Positions 17,212 through 27,252 are shown, numbered from the stretch's first letter. The stretch: DNA of 64,000 nt from Mycobacterium asiaticum DSM 44297 (GCF_000613245.1 NZ_HG964937.1:391689-455688), one strand, 5' to 3'. Translations and numbers: made by a program. Notes: generated by a model from the letters alone, not told the origin.

Positions 17212-17309
17212 CGCTATCGGCCTCCTGCAGGTTTGTGTCATTCGCTGGTGACATTACCCAGGCATTCAGGCCCAATTAGTCGCCTGTTTGGAGTTCGGGG
17301 GATGACCGG
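17212..17309. promoter_or_regulatory. eccD / eccC divergent promoter
   Basis: 98 bp between the divergent first eccD and eccC. It contains gacattaccc and ccaattagtcgcc, the most AT-rich short stretches here, as candidate promoter elements. The eccC start is an assumed TTG at 17310 preceded by ggggatgaccgg. No strong palindrome was seen. Confidence 0.4.
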
Positions 17310-20300
17310 TTGAGTACGCAGGGTTTTGTGCGCCGACTGCGGGTGTCGCCGCCGCGCATGCCGGGCGGTGAGGTCAACCTGCAGCCGCCGCCCGAGGTGC
17401 CCCGGGTGATCCCGGGCAACCTGCTGATGAGGCTGCTGCCGTTCGTGATGATCGTTGCCGTGATCGGGATGATCGCGCTGATGGTCACCGTCGGCGGCCG
17501 GGATCTGATGAAGAACCCCATGTTCCTGATCTTCCCGATGATGATGGTCATGTCGATGGCGGGCATGTTCATGGGCGGCGGGGCCCGCTCCGGCAAGGCG
17601 GCAGCCGAACTCAACGAGGAACGCAAGGACTACTTCAGCTATCTGGCCAACCTGCGCGACGACGCCGACCTGACCGGTGCAGGGCAGCGCACGGCGCTGG
17701 AATGGAGCCACCCGGACCCGCGGGCCCTGGCCGACGTGGTCGGCACCCGTCGCATGTGGGAACGCCGGCCCACCGACAACGACTTCTGCCATGTGCGGGT
17801 CGGCATCGGCACCCACCGGCTGGCCACCCGCCTGCTGGCGCCGGAGACGGGCCCGCCCGAGGACCTCGAACCGGTGTCGACGGTGGCGCTACGGCGGTTC
17901 GTCAAGACGCATTCCGTGGTGCACGCGCTGCCCACGGCGGTGTCGCTGCGGGCATTCCCCGCGATCACCTTTGAGGGCGACCGAAAGCTGGCCCGCCAGC
18001 TGGTCCGGTCCATGGTCCTCGAGCTGTGTGCCTTCCACGGACCGGATCATGTACAGGTCGCCGTGGTCACCGCCAACCCGGACGGGGAGAACTGGAGCTG
18101 GGTGAAGTGGTTGCCACACGCCCAGCACGCCACGGTCCGCGACGGCATGGGTTCGCTGCGCCTGCTGTTTCCAGGGTTGGAGTTGCTGGAGCAGTCGCTG
18201 GCCGCGGACCTGGCGGAGCGGGGCCGGTTCAGCCGCAACGCCGAACCGGCCAAGGGCCTCAAACAGCTCGTGGTGGTGCTCGACGACGGCTACGTCACCG
18301 GGACGGAACGCCTGGTGACCGATGCGGGGTTGGACAGCGTGACGCTGCTGGACCTGAACGGGTCTGAGTCGGCGGCAAACCGGCGCGGGTTGCAGCTGGT
18401 GGTCGAGGGTGATGCGGATGGTGAGCATGTCGGCGCGCGCACCGCGGTCGGCGTCGAGCGGTTCGCGACGCCGGACACCATCACGGTCGCCGAAGCCGAG
18501 GCGACGGCCCGTCGTATCGGTCGTTACCGCTTGGCGAGCGCCGCGCACATCGTCAGCCTGGAAGCCGACTCCCGTGCCACCGACCCAGGTTTGATGACCC
18601 TGTTGAAGATTCCCGACGCCGCTGAGATCGTTCCCGAACAGGTGTGGCGGAAACGCTCACCGCGGGAACGGCTGCGGGTGCCGATCGGGTACACGCCCAA
18701 CGGGCAGCCGCTTGAGCTGGACATCAAGGAATCCGCCGAAGCGGGCATGGGCCCGCACGGATTGTGCATCGGCGCCACCGGGTCGGGGAAGTCGGAATTC
18801 CTGCGCACACTGGTGCTGTCGATGGTCACCTCGCACTCGCCCGACGTGCTTAACATGGTGCTGGTCGACTTCAAAGGTGGCGCAACATTCCTCGGACTCG
18901 AAGGGGTGCCGCATATCGCGGCGATCATCACCAACCTGGAAGACGAGCTGATCCTGGTCGACCGGATGCGTGACGCGCTGGCCGGGGAGCTGAACCGGCG
19001 CCAGGAGCTGCTTCGATCAGCGGGCAACTTCCCCAACGTCAACGAGTACGAACGTGCCCGGGCCAACGGCGCCGATCTGTCCCCGCTGCCGGCGTTGTTC
19101 ATCATCGTCGACGAGTTCTCCGAACTGCTCTCGCAGAAGCCCGATTTCGCGGAGTTGTTCGTGATGATCGGTCGGCTGGGCAGGTCGCTGCACGTGCATC
19201 TGCTGCTGGCGTCGCAGCGGCTGGAAGAGGGCAAGCTGCGGGGTCTGGATTCGCACCTGTCCTACCGGATCGGGCTCAAGACCTTCTCGGCCGGTGAGTC
19301 GCGCAGCGTGCTGGGCGTGCCCGATGCGTACCACCTGCCCAGCGTCCCCGGTTCGGCATTCTTGAAATGCGATGCGGGCGAGCCGATTCGGTTCAACACC
19401 TGCTACGTCTCCGGGGAGTATGTCCGGCCGCGCCGGACCGCGCAAAGCGGCCGCAGGCAGCCGGGCGCACTGGCACCGAAGCTGTTCACGGCCACCCCGG
19501 TGAAGAAGGACGCCGTTCCCGTCGCTACCGCGGTGGACCGAGCCGCCGAGTCCGCCGAAGGGGTGCCGCCCACACCGACCAAGACGACGTTGCTCGATGT
19601 GGTGGTGTCGCGGCTTCGGGGGCACGGCCGGCCGGCCCACGAGGTGTGGTTGCCGCCGCTGGACGAGAGCCCCGCCGTCAATCAGCTACTGCCGGATGTG
19701 AACTGGTCGGCACCGTCCAATCTCGACGGCCGGCTGTGGATGCCGATGGGTGTGGTGGACCGCCCCTACGACCAGCGTCGCGACGTCCTCATCGTGGACC
19801 TGTCGGCGGCGCAGGGCAATGTCGCGGTGGTCGGCGGCCCCCAGTCGGGCAAGTCCACCGCGCTGCGCACGCTGATCATGTCCGCGGCCGCCACTCACAC
19901 TCCCGAACAGGTGCAGTTCTTCTGCCTGGACTTCGGTGGCGGCACGCTGGCCAGCCTGGCCAATCTGCCGCATGTGGGCGGGGTGGCCGGCCGGATGGAT
20001 GCCGACGCGATCCGCCGGACGGTGGCGGAAGTGTCGGGAGTGCTGCGGTCCCGCGAGGTGCGCTTCCGCGACCTGGGCATCGAATCGATGCGCGACTTCC
20101 GGGCACGCAAAGCGCAACTGGCCACCCTGCCCCCCGAGGTGGCTGCCAAGGATCCGTTGAGCCAGGACAAGTTCGGTGACCTGTTCCTGGTGATTGACGG
20201 CTGGGCGTCGATCAGAAGTGACTTCGAGATGCTCGAGCCTTCGTTGAATTCGTTGGCGATTCAGGGTCTTTCGTACGGTGTGCACCTGGTGATCTCGGCG

Positions 20301-21344
20301 TCGCGCTGGATGGAGATTCGCGCCGCCGTCAAGGACATGCTGGGCACGCGCATCGAGCTGAAGCTGGGTGACGCGCTGGACAGCGACGTGGGGCGCAAGT
20401 ACAACGAACTGGTACCGGTCGGTCGTCCCGGTCGCGGGATCAGCCATGAGCGGCTGCACATCCTGATCGCGCTGCCGCGCCTGGATTCCAGTTCGACGGT
20501 CGACGACCTGCCGGAAGGTGTTGCGGCCGCGGTCAACTCGGTGCGCGCGCGCTACGGAAACCGGCAGGCCCCGCGGGTCCGGATGTTGCCGCACAATGTG
20601 GATCGCAATGCGGTGGTCCGGGTGGCCCGCAACGCCGGAATGCTGAACAGGTCGCGGGTGGCCATCGGCATCAACGAGGCCGAATTGGTGCCTGTCGTAT
20701 TGGATTTCGAGGCGCAGCCGCATCTGGTGGCGTTCGGTGACGGCGAGTGCGGCAAGACCGGCTTGTTGCGGAACATCGCGGCCGGGTTGATGGAGAACGC
20801 CACACCCGAGGAATGCAAGATCGTCCTGGTCGACTATCGCCGCTCCATGCTGGGCGTGGTGGCCAACGACTATCTGGGTGGATATGCCACCGCCTCGCAG
20901 TCCTGTGCGGAGTTGATGACGGCGCTCGCCGCGACCCTGCGGGATCGACTGCCACCCAGTGACGTCACCCAGCAGCAGCTGAAGGACCGGTCGTGGTGGT
21001 CCGGGCCGGACATCTACGTGATGATCGACGACTACGATCTGATCGCGGGGGGGTCGATGAGCAGCCCGCTGAGCCCGCTGGTCGAATTCCTGCCCCAGGC
21101 GCGCGATGTGGGACTGCGGGTGATCGTCACGCGTCGCATCGGCGGCGCGGGCCGGGCCATGATGGATCAGTTCATCGGACGGCTCAAGGACCTCTCGTGC
21201 AACGGCCTGGTGATGAGCGGGACGAAAGACGAAGGGGCACTGTTCGGTTACAAGGCTACGGAGATGCCGCCGGGCCGTGGCATGCTGGTGTCCCGGACCG
21301 CCAAGAGTGGAGTGATCCAGCTGTCGAGGATGGCAGATCTGTGA
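17310..21344 (+). CDS. eccC: ESX motor ATPase EccC, single fused polypeptide
   Basis: A 1344-residue FtsK/SpoIIIE-type motor. Two transmembrane helices lie near residues 35-85, then the DUF linker, then three ATPase domains with P-loops GATGSGKS (about 488), GGPQSGKS (about 842) and GDGECGKT (about 1143). Walker B-type segments are FIIVDEFSEL, LFLVIDGWA and IYVMIDDYDLI. The first domain is the core motor; later domains bind substrate signals. It is one polypeptide as in ESX-2 to ESX-5, unlike the split EccCa/EccCb of ESX-1. The TTG start is inferred from homology. It overlaps the second eccD as GTGA. Confidence 0.95.
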   Translation: MSTQGFVRRLRVSPPRMPGGEVNLQPPPEVPRVIPGNLLMRLLPFVMIVAVIGMIALMVTVGGRDLMKNPMFLIFPMMMVMSMAGMFMGGGARSGKAAAELNEERKDYFSYLANLRDDADLTGAGQRTALEWSHPDPRALADVVGTRRMWERRPTDNDFCHVRVGIGTHRLATRLLAPETGPPEDLEPVSTVALRRFVKTHSVVHALPTAVSLRAFPAITFEGDRKLARQLVRSMVLELCAFHGPDHVQVAVVTANPDGENWSWVKWLPHAQHATVRDGMGSLRLLFPGLELLEQSLAADLAERGRFSRNAEPAKGLKQLVVVLDDGYVTGTERLVTDAGLDSVTLLDLNGSESAANRRGLQLVVEGDADGEHVGARTAVGVERFATPDTITVAEAEATARRIGRYRLASAAHIVSLEADSRATDPGLMTLLKIPDAAEIVPEQVWRKRSPRERLRVPIGYTPNGQPLELDIKESAEAGMGPHGLCIGATGSGKSEFLRTLVLSMVTSHSPDVLNMVLVDFKGGATFLGLEGVPHIAAIITNLEDELILVDRMRDALAGELNRRQELLRSAGNFPNVNEYERARANGADLSPLPALFIIVDEFSELLSQKPDFAELFVMIGRLGRSLHVHLLLASQRLEEGKLRGLDSHLSYRIGLKTFSAGESRSVLGVPDAYHLPSVPGSAFLKCDAGEPIRFNTCYVSGEYVRPRRTAQSGRRQPGALAPKLFTATPVKKDAVPVATAVDRAAESAEGVPPTPTKTTLLDVVVSRLRGHGRPAHEVWLPPLDESPAVNQLLPDVNWSAPSNLDGRLWMPMGVVDRPYDQRRDVLIVDLSAAQGNVAVVGGPQSGKSTALRTLIMSAAATHTPEQVQFFCLDFGGGTLASLANLPHVGGVAGRMDADAIRRTVAEVSGVLRSREVRFRDLGIESMRDFRARKAQLATLPPEVAAKDPLSQDKFGDLFLVIDGWASIRSDFEMLEPSLNSLAIQGLSYGVHLVISASRWMEIRAAVKDMLGTRIELKLGDALDSDVGRKYNELVPVGRPGRGISHERLHILIALPRLDSSSTVDDLPEGVAAAVNSVRARYGNRQAPRVRMLPHNVDRNAVVRVARNAGMLNRSRVAIGINEAELVPVVLDFEAQPHLVAFGDGECGKTGLLRNIAAGLMENATPEECKIVLVDYRRSMLGVVANDYLGGYATASQSCAELMTALAATLRDRLPPSDVTQQQLKDRSWWSGPDIYVMIDDYDLIAGGSMSSPLSPLVEFLPQARDVGLRVIVTRRIGGAGRAMMDQFIGRLKDLSCNGLVMSGTKDEGALFGYKATEMPPGRGMLVSRTAKSGVIQLSRMADL

Positions 21345-22828
21345 CCGGGGTCAACGAACTGCGTCGTGTCCGCGTCATCTCGGCGGCGCCCGAGCAGATC
21401 CAGGTGTCAGTCTTCGGCGGGCGCACCCAGTTGGATATCGCACTGCCGCTAGATGTTCCGGTGTCGAGTTTCGTCCCGGACCTGGCGCGGTTGGTGCGGT
21501 CCCGGAACAACGAGCGGGGCGGTGAGACGGCCGCCAAGGATGAGCGGCGGACATTTTGGGTGCTCAGCCGGTTCACCGACGACACGGTGTTGCCGCCCGA
21601 TCGGACACTGCGTGAAGCGGGGGTGGCCAACGGTGAACTGCTGCGGTTGACGTCGCAGCGGGCGTTGTCACCGCCCACGTTGTACGACGACGTGGTGGAC
21701 GCCGTCGGGCGGTTGAACAAGGCCGCGTACGCCGCCTGGGATGCGGTTTCGGCTCGCTGGATGGCGTTCGCAGGGGTTCACCTGATCGCGCTTGCCCTGG
21801 TCTACTGCGTGGTCGGTCGGGTGGGTGCGGCCAACCACTATGTGATTGTCGGGTTGGCCGGCGCGGTGGTGCTGGCGCTCGTCGGCGGGGCTGCCATGGC
21901 ACACCGCTCGTACGGGCTCGACGACGTCGCCGCTGCACTTGGCTGGGCAGCGATTCCACTCACGGCTGGAGTCGCTTTGGCGGTCCTGGGCCCATACGGC
22001 CACTACGGACTGGCCGCCGCGTGCGTGACCGTGTTGACATCGTGCGCGGTCTACGGTCGGGTGGTCGGCGCGGGACGCTGGGCCTACCTGGCCGGTGTCG
22101 TGCTGTTCGGCCTGGTCGGCGTCGCGATGCTGGCCCGGGCGCTGCGGGTGCGTGCTGACATCGTGTTCGTCGTCGCGGCGGTTGGGTCCCTACTTGCCTG
22201 CCTGCTGGTGCCGCGTCTGACGGCCCGGCTGGGCCGGTTCGAGACACCGACCGTCGTCGTCGAAAACAACCGGGAGGAGTGGGATTTCGAGAATCCCTTC
22301 GAGCCCGGTGCGTCGAGCAAGAAGCGGGACGCGGATTCGGGCACTGCGATGCCGACGGCGGAAGAGGTTTGGACCAAAGCGAAACGCGCGGCGATCACTC
22401 GCGCGGCGCTGCTGTTCGGATTGGCCGCCGCCGTAACGGTTTACGTGACCCTGCTTTCGCACAGCCGTGCCGTGCTCGGTTGGCCGGTCTTCGCGTTTGC
22501 CCTGGCGTGCGCGGCCGTCTTGGCGCTGCGTAGCCGAAACGTTGACACCTGGTTCGAGCGTGGCGCGGTGGCGGTCCCATCTGTCGCCGTCCTGATGGTT
22601 GTCTGTTTGGCGGCGCAACAGGGCCCGGGGCTGATGCCGGTGGTGGCGCTCGGCGTCCTGTTGGTCGTTGCGGTTTGCGCGGCGCTCGCCGGGCTGAGCG
22701 GGTCCTCCGATGACGCGCCAAGGCGTCGGTGGGGGACGCTGTTGTCCTACCTGGACTACGTGGCCGTCGGCTCGCTGATCCCGTTAGCGCTGTGGGTGGT
22801 GGGCGTCTACCAGCGATTGGGAATCTGA
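21341..22828 (+). CDS. eccD: ESX membrane component EccD (second copy)
   Basis: A 495-residue protein of EccD architecture. A ubiquitin-like N-terminal domain (about 8-105, IQVSVFGGRTQLDIALPLDV to GVANGELLRL) precedes eleven transmembrane helices ending in GSLIPLALWVVGVYQRLG. A charged loop (about 308-340, Asp/Glu/Lys-rich) divides the helices. Little of it aligns by eye with the first EccD outside the fold, so this is not a recent duplication. GTG 21341 overlaps the eccC stop, and the stop overlaps mycP, so it is translationally coupled within eccC-eccD-mycP. Confidence 0.9.
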   Translation: MTGVNELRRVRVISAAPEQIQVSVFGGRTQLDIALPLDVPVSSFVPDLARLVRSRNNERGGETAAKDERRTFWVLSRFTDDTVLPPDRTLREAGVANGELLRLTSQRALSPPTLYDDVVDAVGRLNKAAYAAWDAVSARWMAFAGVHLIALALVYCVVGRVGAANHYVIVGLAGAVVLALVGGAAMAHRSYGLDDVAAALGWAAIPLTAGVALAVLGPYGHYGLAAACVTVLTSCAVYGRVVGAGRWAYLAGVVLFGLVGVAMLARALRVRADIVFVVAAVGSLLACLLVPRLTARLGRFETPTVVVENNREEWDFENPFEPGASSKKRDADSGTAMPTAEEVWTKAKRAAITRAALLFGLAAAVTVYVTLLSHSRAVLGWPVFAFALACAAVLALRSRNVDTWFERGAVAVPSVAVLMVVCLAAQQGPGLMPVVALGVLLVVAVCAALAGLSGSSDDAPRRRWGTLLSYLDYVAVGSLIPLALWVVGVYQRLGI

Positions 22829-24240
22829 TGCGGTTGTGGCGGCGAACCGGGGCGCTGGTCGCGGCAATGTTGCTGGCGGCGCTGAACCCGGCACCAGCCT
22901 GGGCGATCCGCCCGCCGGTGGTGGAACCGGGACCGCCACCGAACGGCCCGCTGGGTCCGGTCGAACCGACGGATCTCAAGGCGATCTGCGGTGTGCCCAC
23001 CGGCGTGCTCCCGGGTACCGATTTCACCCTGCAGCCCAGTGCCGAAGCCATGCTCAACTTCTCCGACGCGTGGCGATTCTCGCGCGGGGCCGGACAAAAG
23101 GTCGCAGTGATCGATACCGGGGTGAACCGGCATCCAAGGTTGCCGTCGCTTGAGGGCGGCGGGGATTACGTGTCGAATACCGACGGCCTGCAGGACTGCG
23201 ACGCGCACGGAACTCTGGTGGCGGGGCTCATCGCCGGCGCGGCCAGTCCCGCGGACGGTTTCTCGGGCGTGGCCCCCGAGGCGACCATCCTGTCGATTCG
23301 GCAGAACAGCACCGTCTATGGCGTCAAGGAGGGCGGGTCGGGGCAGACCAACGACCCGAATGCCACCTCGCCGGGCTACGGGAACACGTTGACCCTGGCC
23401 TACGCCATCACCCGCGCGGTCAGCCTGGGCGCGACCGTGATCAACCTGTCCGAGGTGGCGTGCAGCCCGGTCGGGGCGGGCCTCGACGACGTTGCGCTGG
23501 GCCGGGCGGTTCGCTACGCCTTTGAGAACAACGTGGTGGTCGTGGCCGCGGCAGGCAACTTCAACAGCCAGGGCTTGTGCAAAACGCAGAACGCCATGCC
23601 CGACCCGAACATGCCGTTGACGAGCGGGTGGGACTCGGTGCGGACCGTCGCCAGCCCGGCCTGGTTCGACAACTACGTGCTGACGGTAGGCGCATTGACG
23701 ACGTCTGGTGAGCCGGCCGACTTCAGCCTGCGCGGACCGTGGGTGGGCGTCGCCGCCCCGGGCGAACGGATCGTCTCGCTGGATTCTGCCGGGCCCGGCC
23801 TGGTCAATGCCGTGATGAGCCAGCAAGGTCTGGCACCGATCAACGGGACCAGCTTCGCGGCGCCGTTCGTGTCCGGGGTGGTGGCGCTTCTCAGGTCCCG
23901 CTTCCCCGAGCTGAATGCCGCGCAGGTGATTGACCTGATAAAACGGACCGCCCACACGCCCGGTGCGGGTCCCAACGAAGCCACCGGGTACGGCGTGGTG
24001 GACCCGATCGCGGCGTTGACCTATCGCCTTCCGCCGGCCAACCAGGTGCCCAACCCAGACGCGGCAAAACCCATCGCCGGGCGGCCGGTTCTCGATCCGG
24101 GCAGTCAGCGGGCCCGCGTCATCGTCCTGGGAGTGACATCGCTGTGCGTAATGGCGGCCGGGGTAGCTGGGGCGGTCGCTGCGGCCAGAAGCCGCCGCCG
24201 CGCGCGGCCGTCCGCAAAGGAGCCGCGATCTGCGGATTAA
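22828..24240 (+). CDS. mycP: Mycosin, ESX subtilisin-like protease MycP
   Basis: A 470-residue serine protease. An N-terminal signal (to about residue 29, AAMLLAALNPAPAWA) targets it to the periplasm. The catalytic triad is D96 (VAVIDTG), H127 (DCDAHGTLVAGLI) and S342 (INGTSFAAPFVSG). A C-terminal transmembrane helix at about 432-455 and a basic tail anchor it. The N-terminal extension with two further Cys fits mycosins. MycP stabilises the EccBCDE complex in other ESX systems. ATG 22828 overlaps the eccD stop (TGATG). Confidence 0.95.
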   Translation: MRLWRRTGALVAAMLLAALNPAPAWAIRPPVVEPGPPPNGPLGPVEPTDLKAICGVPTGVLPGTDFTLQPSAEAMLNFSDAWRFSRGAGQKVAVIDTGVNRHPRLPSLEGGGDYVSNTDGLQDCDAHGTLVAGLIAGAASPADGFSGVAPEATILSIRQNSTVYGVKEGGSGQTNDPNATSPGYGNTLTLAYAITRAVSLGATVINLSEVACSPVGAGLDDVALGRAVRYAFENNVVVVAAAGNFNSQGLCKTQNAMPDPNMPLTSGWDSVRTVASPAWFDNYVLTVGALTTSGEPADFSLRGPWVGVAAPGERIVSLDSAGPGLVNAVMSQQGLAPINGTSFAAPFVSGVVALLRSRFPELNAAQVIDLIKRTAHTPGAGPNEATGYGVVDPIAALTYRLPPANQVPNPDAAKPIAGRPVLDPGSQRARVIVLGVTSLCVMAAGVAGAVAAARSRRRARPSAKEPRSAD

Positions 24241-24300
24241 GGATGTGGCGCTACGTAGGATTGGACAAGGTAACCCACGGTGATGAGAGGGGGGACGACA

Positions 24301-27162
24301 TTGGCCAAACAGCCGCCGAAGCAGACGCCTGCCGAGGAGGAACGCGGGTCGATGGCACGTCCGCCCTGGTTGCCGGGTGAGAAAAAGCGGCGCCGTGTCC
24401 ATCTTGGGCGCGGCAAGCAGGCGGACACCGATCCGGAGATCGGTGAAGCCGACGCGCCCGACCGGGCCGCCAACGGCCACGGGCCACAAAAAGACGAGGA
24501 CGCGACCGTTGTGGCCCCAGCGTCGCAGCAGTCACCGCCCCAGTCCGACGCTCCCGAGGAGGGTCGACCGAGACGGGTCGCGGTGCCTTTCGACCGGATC
24601 AGGCGGCTGCAGCAACTCGATGCCGGTCCGCACCCGGCGCCCGGGCCGCGGGCAACCCAGCCCCCCTTCCCGCCGCCGCGCGTTGGCCTGCCTCCGGTAG
24701 CGGAGCCGCCGCGGGTGGCGGCGGAGCCCCAGGCGCCGGGGGAGCCCGAAGAATTTCCGGCGGAACCCGCGCCTATCGCGTCGGACGTCGAAACTCCCCC
24801 GGAACCGTCGACCTCGATCGAGTCGATTGGGCCACCGATTGACGAACCCGAGCCCCAACCAGCGGCTCACGCGGCGCCGGACCCGCTGTCCCCCGAGTGG
24901 GTGGTACCGCCGGTCGAGGAGCCGGAGCTGGACTGGAGTTACGAGGCGCTGTCGACTTCACTAGCGCCCGAGTCCGCTTCGCCGGAATGGATTCCGCCGC
25001 CGGTTGACCAATCGCAGTCTGCCGCCGAGTCGGAGCCCGTGTCCGAGTCCGAGCCCGTGGAGGTTTCGACCGCGCGGGATTGGAGCTTTGAGCTGCCATC
25101 AGCTTTGTCGCCGACTTCGCCAGCGGCCGAATCTTTTTCGGCAGAGTGGGCTGAACAGTCGCCGGTGGACGATAGTGAGCCGACGGTCGAGTCGAAGCCT
25201 GTAGAGGTTTCCACTGCGCGGGATTGGAGCTTTGAGGCTCCATCGGAACCGTCGTCGATTGCAACGCCACCGCCCGTCGAGGCTGAGCCGGCCGGGGAGT
25301 CGGAATCTTTTGTGGCTGAGCCCGAACCGTCGGCGACTTCGACGACGCAGGATTGGGGTCTTGAGGTTCCGGCGGAACCGCCGCCGACAGCCCCACCGGC
25401 GGTTGATGAGACTGAGTCGGTGGTGCAGCCGAAGCCCGTTGTGGCCGCGGCGGAATCGTCTACAGCCGTGTCGGAGCAACCATCCGGGGCCGGTGAACTC
25501 GATGAGATCGAGGCCCGCGCCGCGGCCCTGCTCGAGCAGATGGCCGCCAAGAGAGCACAAGTTTCGGCGCCACCGGAACCGACGGAGATCGAATCGATAT
25601 CGGTCGAGGACTCGGAGGCTTTCGACGAACCGGACGCTGAGGCACCGAACTGGCTGTCCTCCGATTTCGTCAGCGCGGTGGACGAGCCGGTCGATCCTTC
25701 GTCGGACGCCGTAGCTGATCTCGCGGAGTCAGCCCAGGCGGTAGGCGACGACGAACGCGCCGAGGCCGCCACCGTTGTAACGGCCGAGGAGCCTGCGGCG
25801 TCTGATGTTCCGGACGGCCCTGCCGAAGCGGAGGACGAAACGAAGGTCGCGCCGGTCCGTCGTCCGGCGCCCCCGCCGTGGCAGATGCCGAGTCCGATCA
25901 TGTCCGCGGAGATCGAAGAAGTGGTGGTTGACCCGCCACAAGAATCACCGCCACCTGCCCCCGAGTATCGCGAAACACCCGCTCCGCAAAGCGATCTGCC
26001 GCCACCCAGGCCGCAATTGCGCCCGCCGCTACCCCCCGCTGGACTACCGCCCTGGCCGTTACCGCCGCCGCCTGGCCCGTTTCCACCGCCGCCGTGGTGG
26101 CCTGGACCGCCGCCGGGTCGGCGTCTCGCGCCGAAGGCGCGACCCGCCGCCTCCGCGCCGGCTCCGGTTCAGCCGCCGCCGCCACGACCGGCACCGCCGC
26201 CCGTGGCCCCGCCGTACCAGCCGCTGCGTGTACCCCCGTCGATCGATGAAGCCGAGATCACCGATCCCGGTCGGTTTGCGCCGCCGTCGGGTTGGCGCCG
26301 GGCCGTGCACAAGGCGACGTCAGGTCATGTCAACCCCGGAGCGTCCCGCAAAGAACGCCGGCAGGAACATCTGCTCGCCGAGATCCGGCAGCCGATCGTC
26401 GGGGACTTCCGTATCGCGGTGCTTTCGATCAAGGGTGGGGTCGGAAAGACCACCACCACATTCGGTTTGGGTTCGGCGTTGGCGACCGTGCGCCATGACC
26501 GGGTGATCGCCGTCGATGCCAACCCGGACCGGGGGACGCTGGGGGAGCGGGTGGGTGACGCGTCGACGCCCTCAACCGTGCGTGACCTGTTGTCCGACCC
26601 GAACATCCACCGCTACGCCGACGTGCGCAATCACACCTTGATGGCCACCAGCCGCCTGGAAGTGCTTGCCAGCGAACAGGATCCGGCGGTGTCCGAGGTT
26701 TTCGGAGCCGAAGACTACCGGCGCACCGTCGACATTCTGCGCCACTTCTACAACATCATCCTGACCGATTGCGGCACCGGCATCATGCATTCGGCGATGT
26801 CGGCGATACTCGACCTCGCGCACTCCATCGTGCTGGTAAGCTCGCCGGCCATCGACGCCGCACGCAGCGCCTCGGCCACGTTGGATTGGCTGGTGCAGCA
26901 TGGACATTCCGGGCTAGTCCGGGAAGCGCACGTGGTGCTCAGTGCCTCTCGTCCGGGTTCCGCCGCGCTCAAGCTGGACAAGGTGTACGAGCATTTCCAA
27001 TCACGTTGCCGTTCCATCCATTTGATCCCCTTCGACCCGCACCTTGCCGAGGGCGCGGATGTCGACTTCGGCCGATTGAATCCCGCGACGAGGCAGGCAT
27101 ACCTGGAGCTGGCCGGGTCCGTCGCGGAGAACTTCGGGCGATTGCGCGCCCCGCGCGAGTAG
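24301..27162 (+). CDS. espI: EspI-like ParA ATPase with long acidic/Pro-rich N-terminus
   Basis: About 953 residues. Residues 1-690 are disordered Pro/Glu/Ser-rich sequence with internal repeats and a polyproline block. Residues about 700-953 are a ParA/MinD-type ATPase with deviant Walker A KGGVGKTTTT (K711 region), VIAVDANPDRGTLGE and ILTDCGTG. The architecture matches EspI (Rv3876), which tunes ESX-1 secretion with ATP level. TTG 24301 is chosen because a G-rich ribosome binding site precedes it; ATG 24283 and GTG 24280 are in-frame options. It sits 60 bp after mycP. A shorter paralogue lies at 34725-36182. Confidence 0.85.
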   Translation: MAKQPPKQTPAEEERGSMARPPWLPGEKKRRRVHLGRGKQADTDPEIGEADAPDRAANGHGPQKDEDATVVAPASQQSPPQSDAPEEGRPRRVAVPFDRIRRLQQLDAGPHPAPGPRATQPPFPPPRVGLPPVAEPPRVAAEPQAPGEPEEFPAEPAPIASDVETPPEPSTSIESIGPPIDEPEPQPAAHAAPDPLSPEWVVPPVEEPELDWSYEALSTSLAPESASPEWIPPPVDQSQSAAESEPVSESEPVEVSTARDWSFELPSALSPTSPAAESFSAEWAEQSPVDDSEPTVESKPVEVSTARDWSFEAPSEPSSIATPPPVEAEPAGESESFVAEPEPSATSTTQDWGLEVPAEPPPTAPPAVDETESVVQPKPVVAAAESSTAVSEQPSGAGELDEIEARAAALLEQMAAKRAQVSAPPEPTEIESISVEDSEAFDEPDAEAPNWLSSDFVSAVDEPVDPSSDAVADLAESAQAVGDDERAEAATVVTAEEPAASDVPDGPAEAEDETKVAPVRRPAPPPWQMPSPIMSAEIEEVVVDPPQESPPPAPEYRETPAPQSDLPPPRPQLRPPLPPAGLPPWPLPPPPGPFPPPPWWPGPPPGRRLAPKARPAASAPAPVQPPPPRPAPPPVAPPYQPLRVPPSIDEAEITDPGRFAPPSGWRRAVHKATSGHVNPGASRKERRQEHLLAEIRQPIVGDFRIAVLSIKGGVGKTTTTFGLGSALATVRHDRVIAVDANPDRGTLGERVGDASTPSTVRDLLSDPNIHRYADVRNHTLMATSRLEVLASEQDPAVSEVFGAEDYRRTVDILRHFYNIILTDCGTGIMHSAMSAILDLAHSIVLVSSPAIDAARSASATLDWLVQHGHSGLVREAHVVLSASRPGSAALKLDKVYEHFQSRCRSIHLIPFDPHLAEGADVDFGRLNPATRQAYLELAGSVAENFGRLRAPRE
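24928..25365 (+). repeat. Imperfect in-frame repeats in the EspI-like gene
   Basis: A module encoding VEVSTARDWSFE recurs. Copies at 25057-25092 and 25201-25236 are nearly identical over 36 bp (144 bp apart, that is 48 codons). A diverged copy (TSTTQDWGLEVP) lies near 25333-25365, and a more distant one (ELDWSYEALST) near 24928. The spacing stays a multiple of three. This points to repeat expansion inside the disordered N-terminus. Confidence 0.75.
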
Positions 27163-27206
27163 TGAACCGCCGGCACTCCCAAGCCAACCTCGCGGTGGTC
27201 AAGACA

Positions 27207-27244
27207 GCGAAACCCGGACCCACCAACGGTGAGCCCGGGTTCGC
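27207..27244. terminator. Hairpin between convergent espI-like and esx genes
   Basis: Between convergent genes, gcgaaacccgg (27207-27217) pairs with cccgggttcgc (27234-27244) with one bulged base, giving an 11 bp GC-rich stem and a loop of about 16 bases. There is no T run, which is common for mycobacterial terminators. It may serve both directions. Confidence 0.55.
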
Positions 27245-27252
27245 GGGCAACA

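Noticed and set aside
22807..24489. 560 aa minus-strand frame opposite mycP
   Set aside because: Shadow frame; mycP shows signal peptide, triad and anchor.
24928..25365. CRISPR-like repeat
   Set aside because: Repeats are in-frame, imperfect and coding; no uniform spacers.
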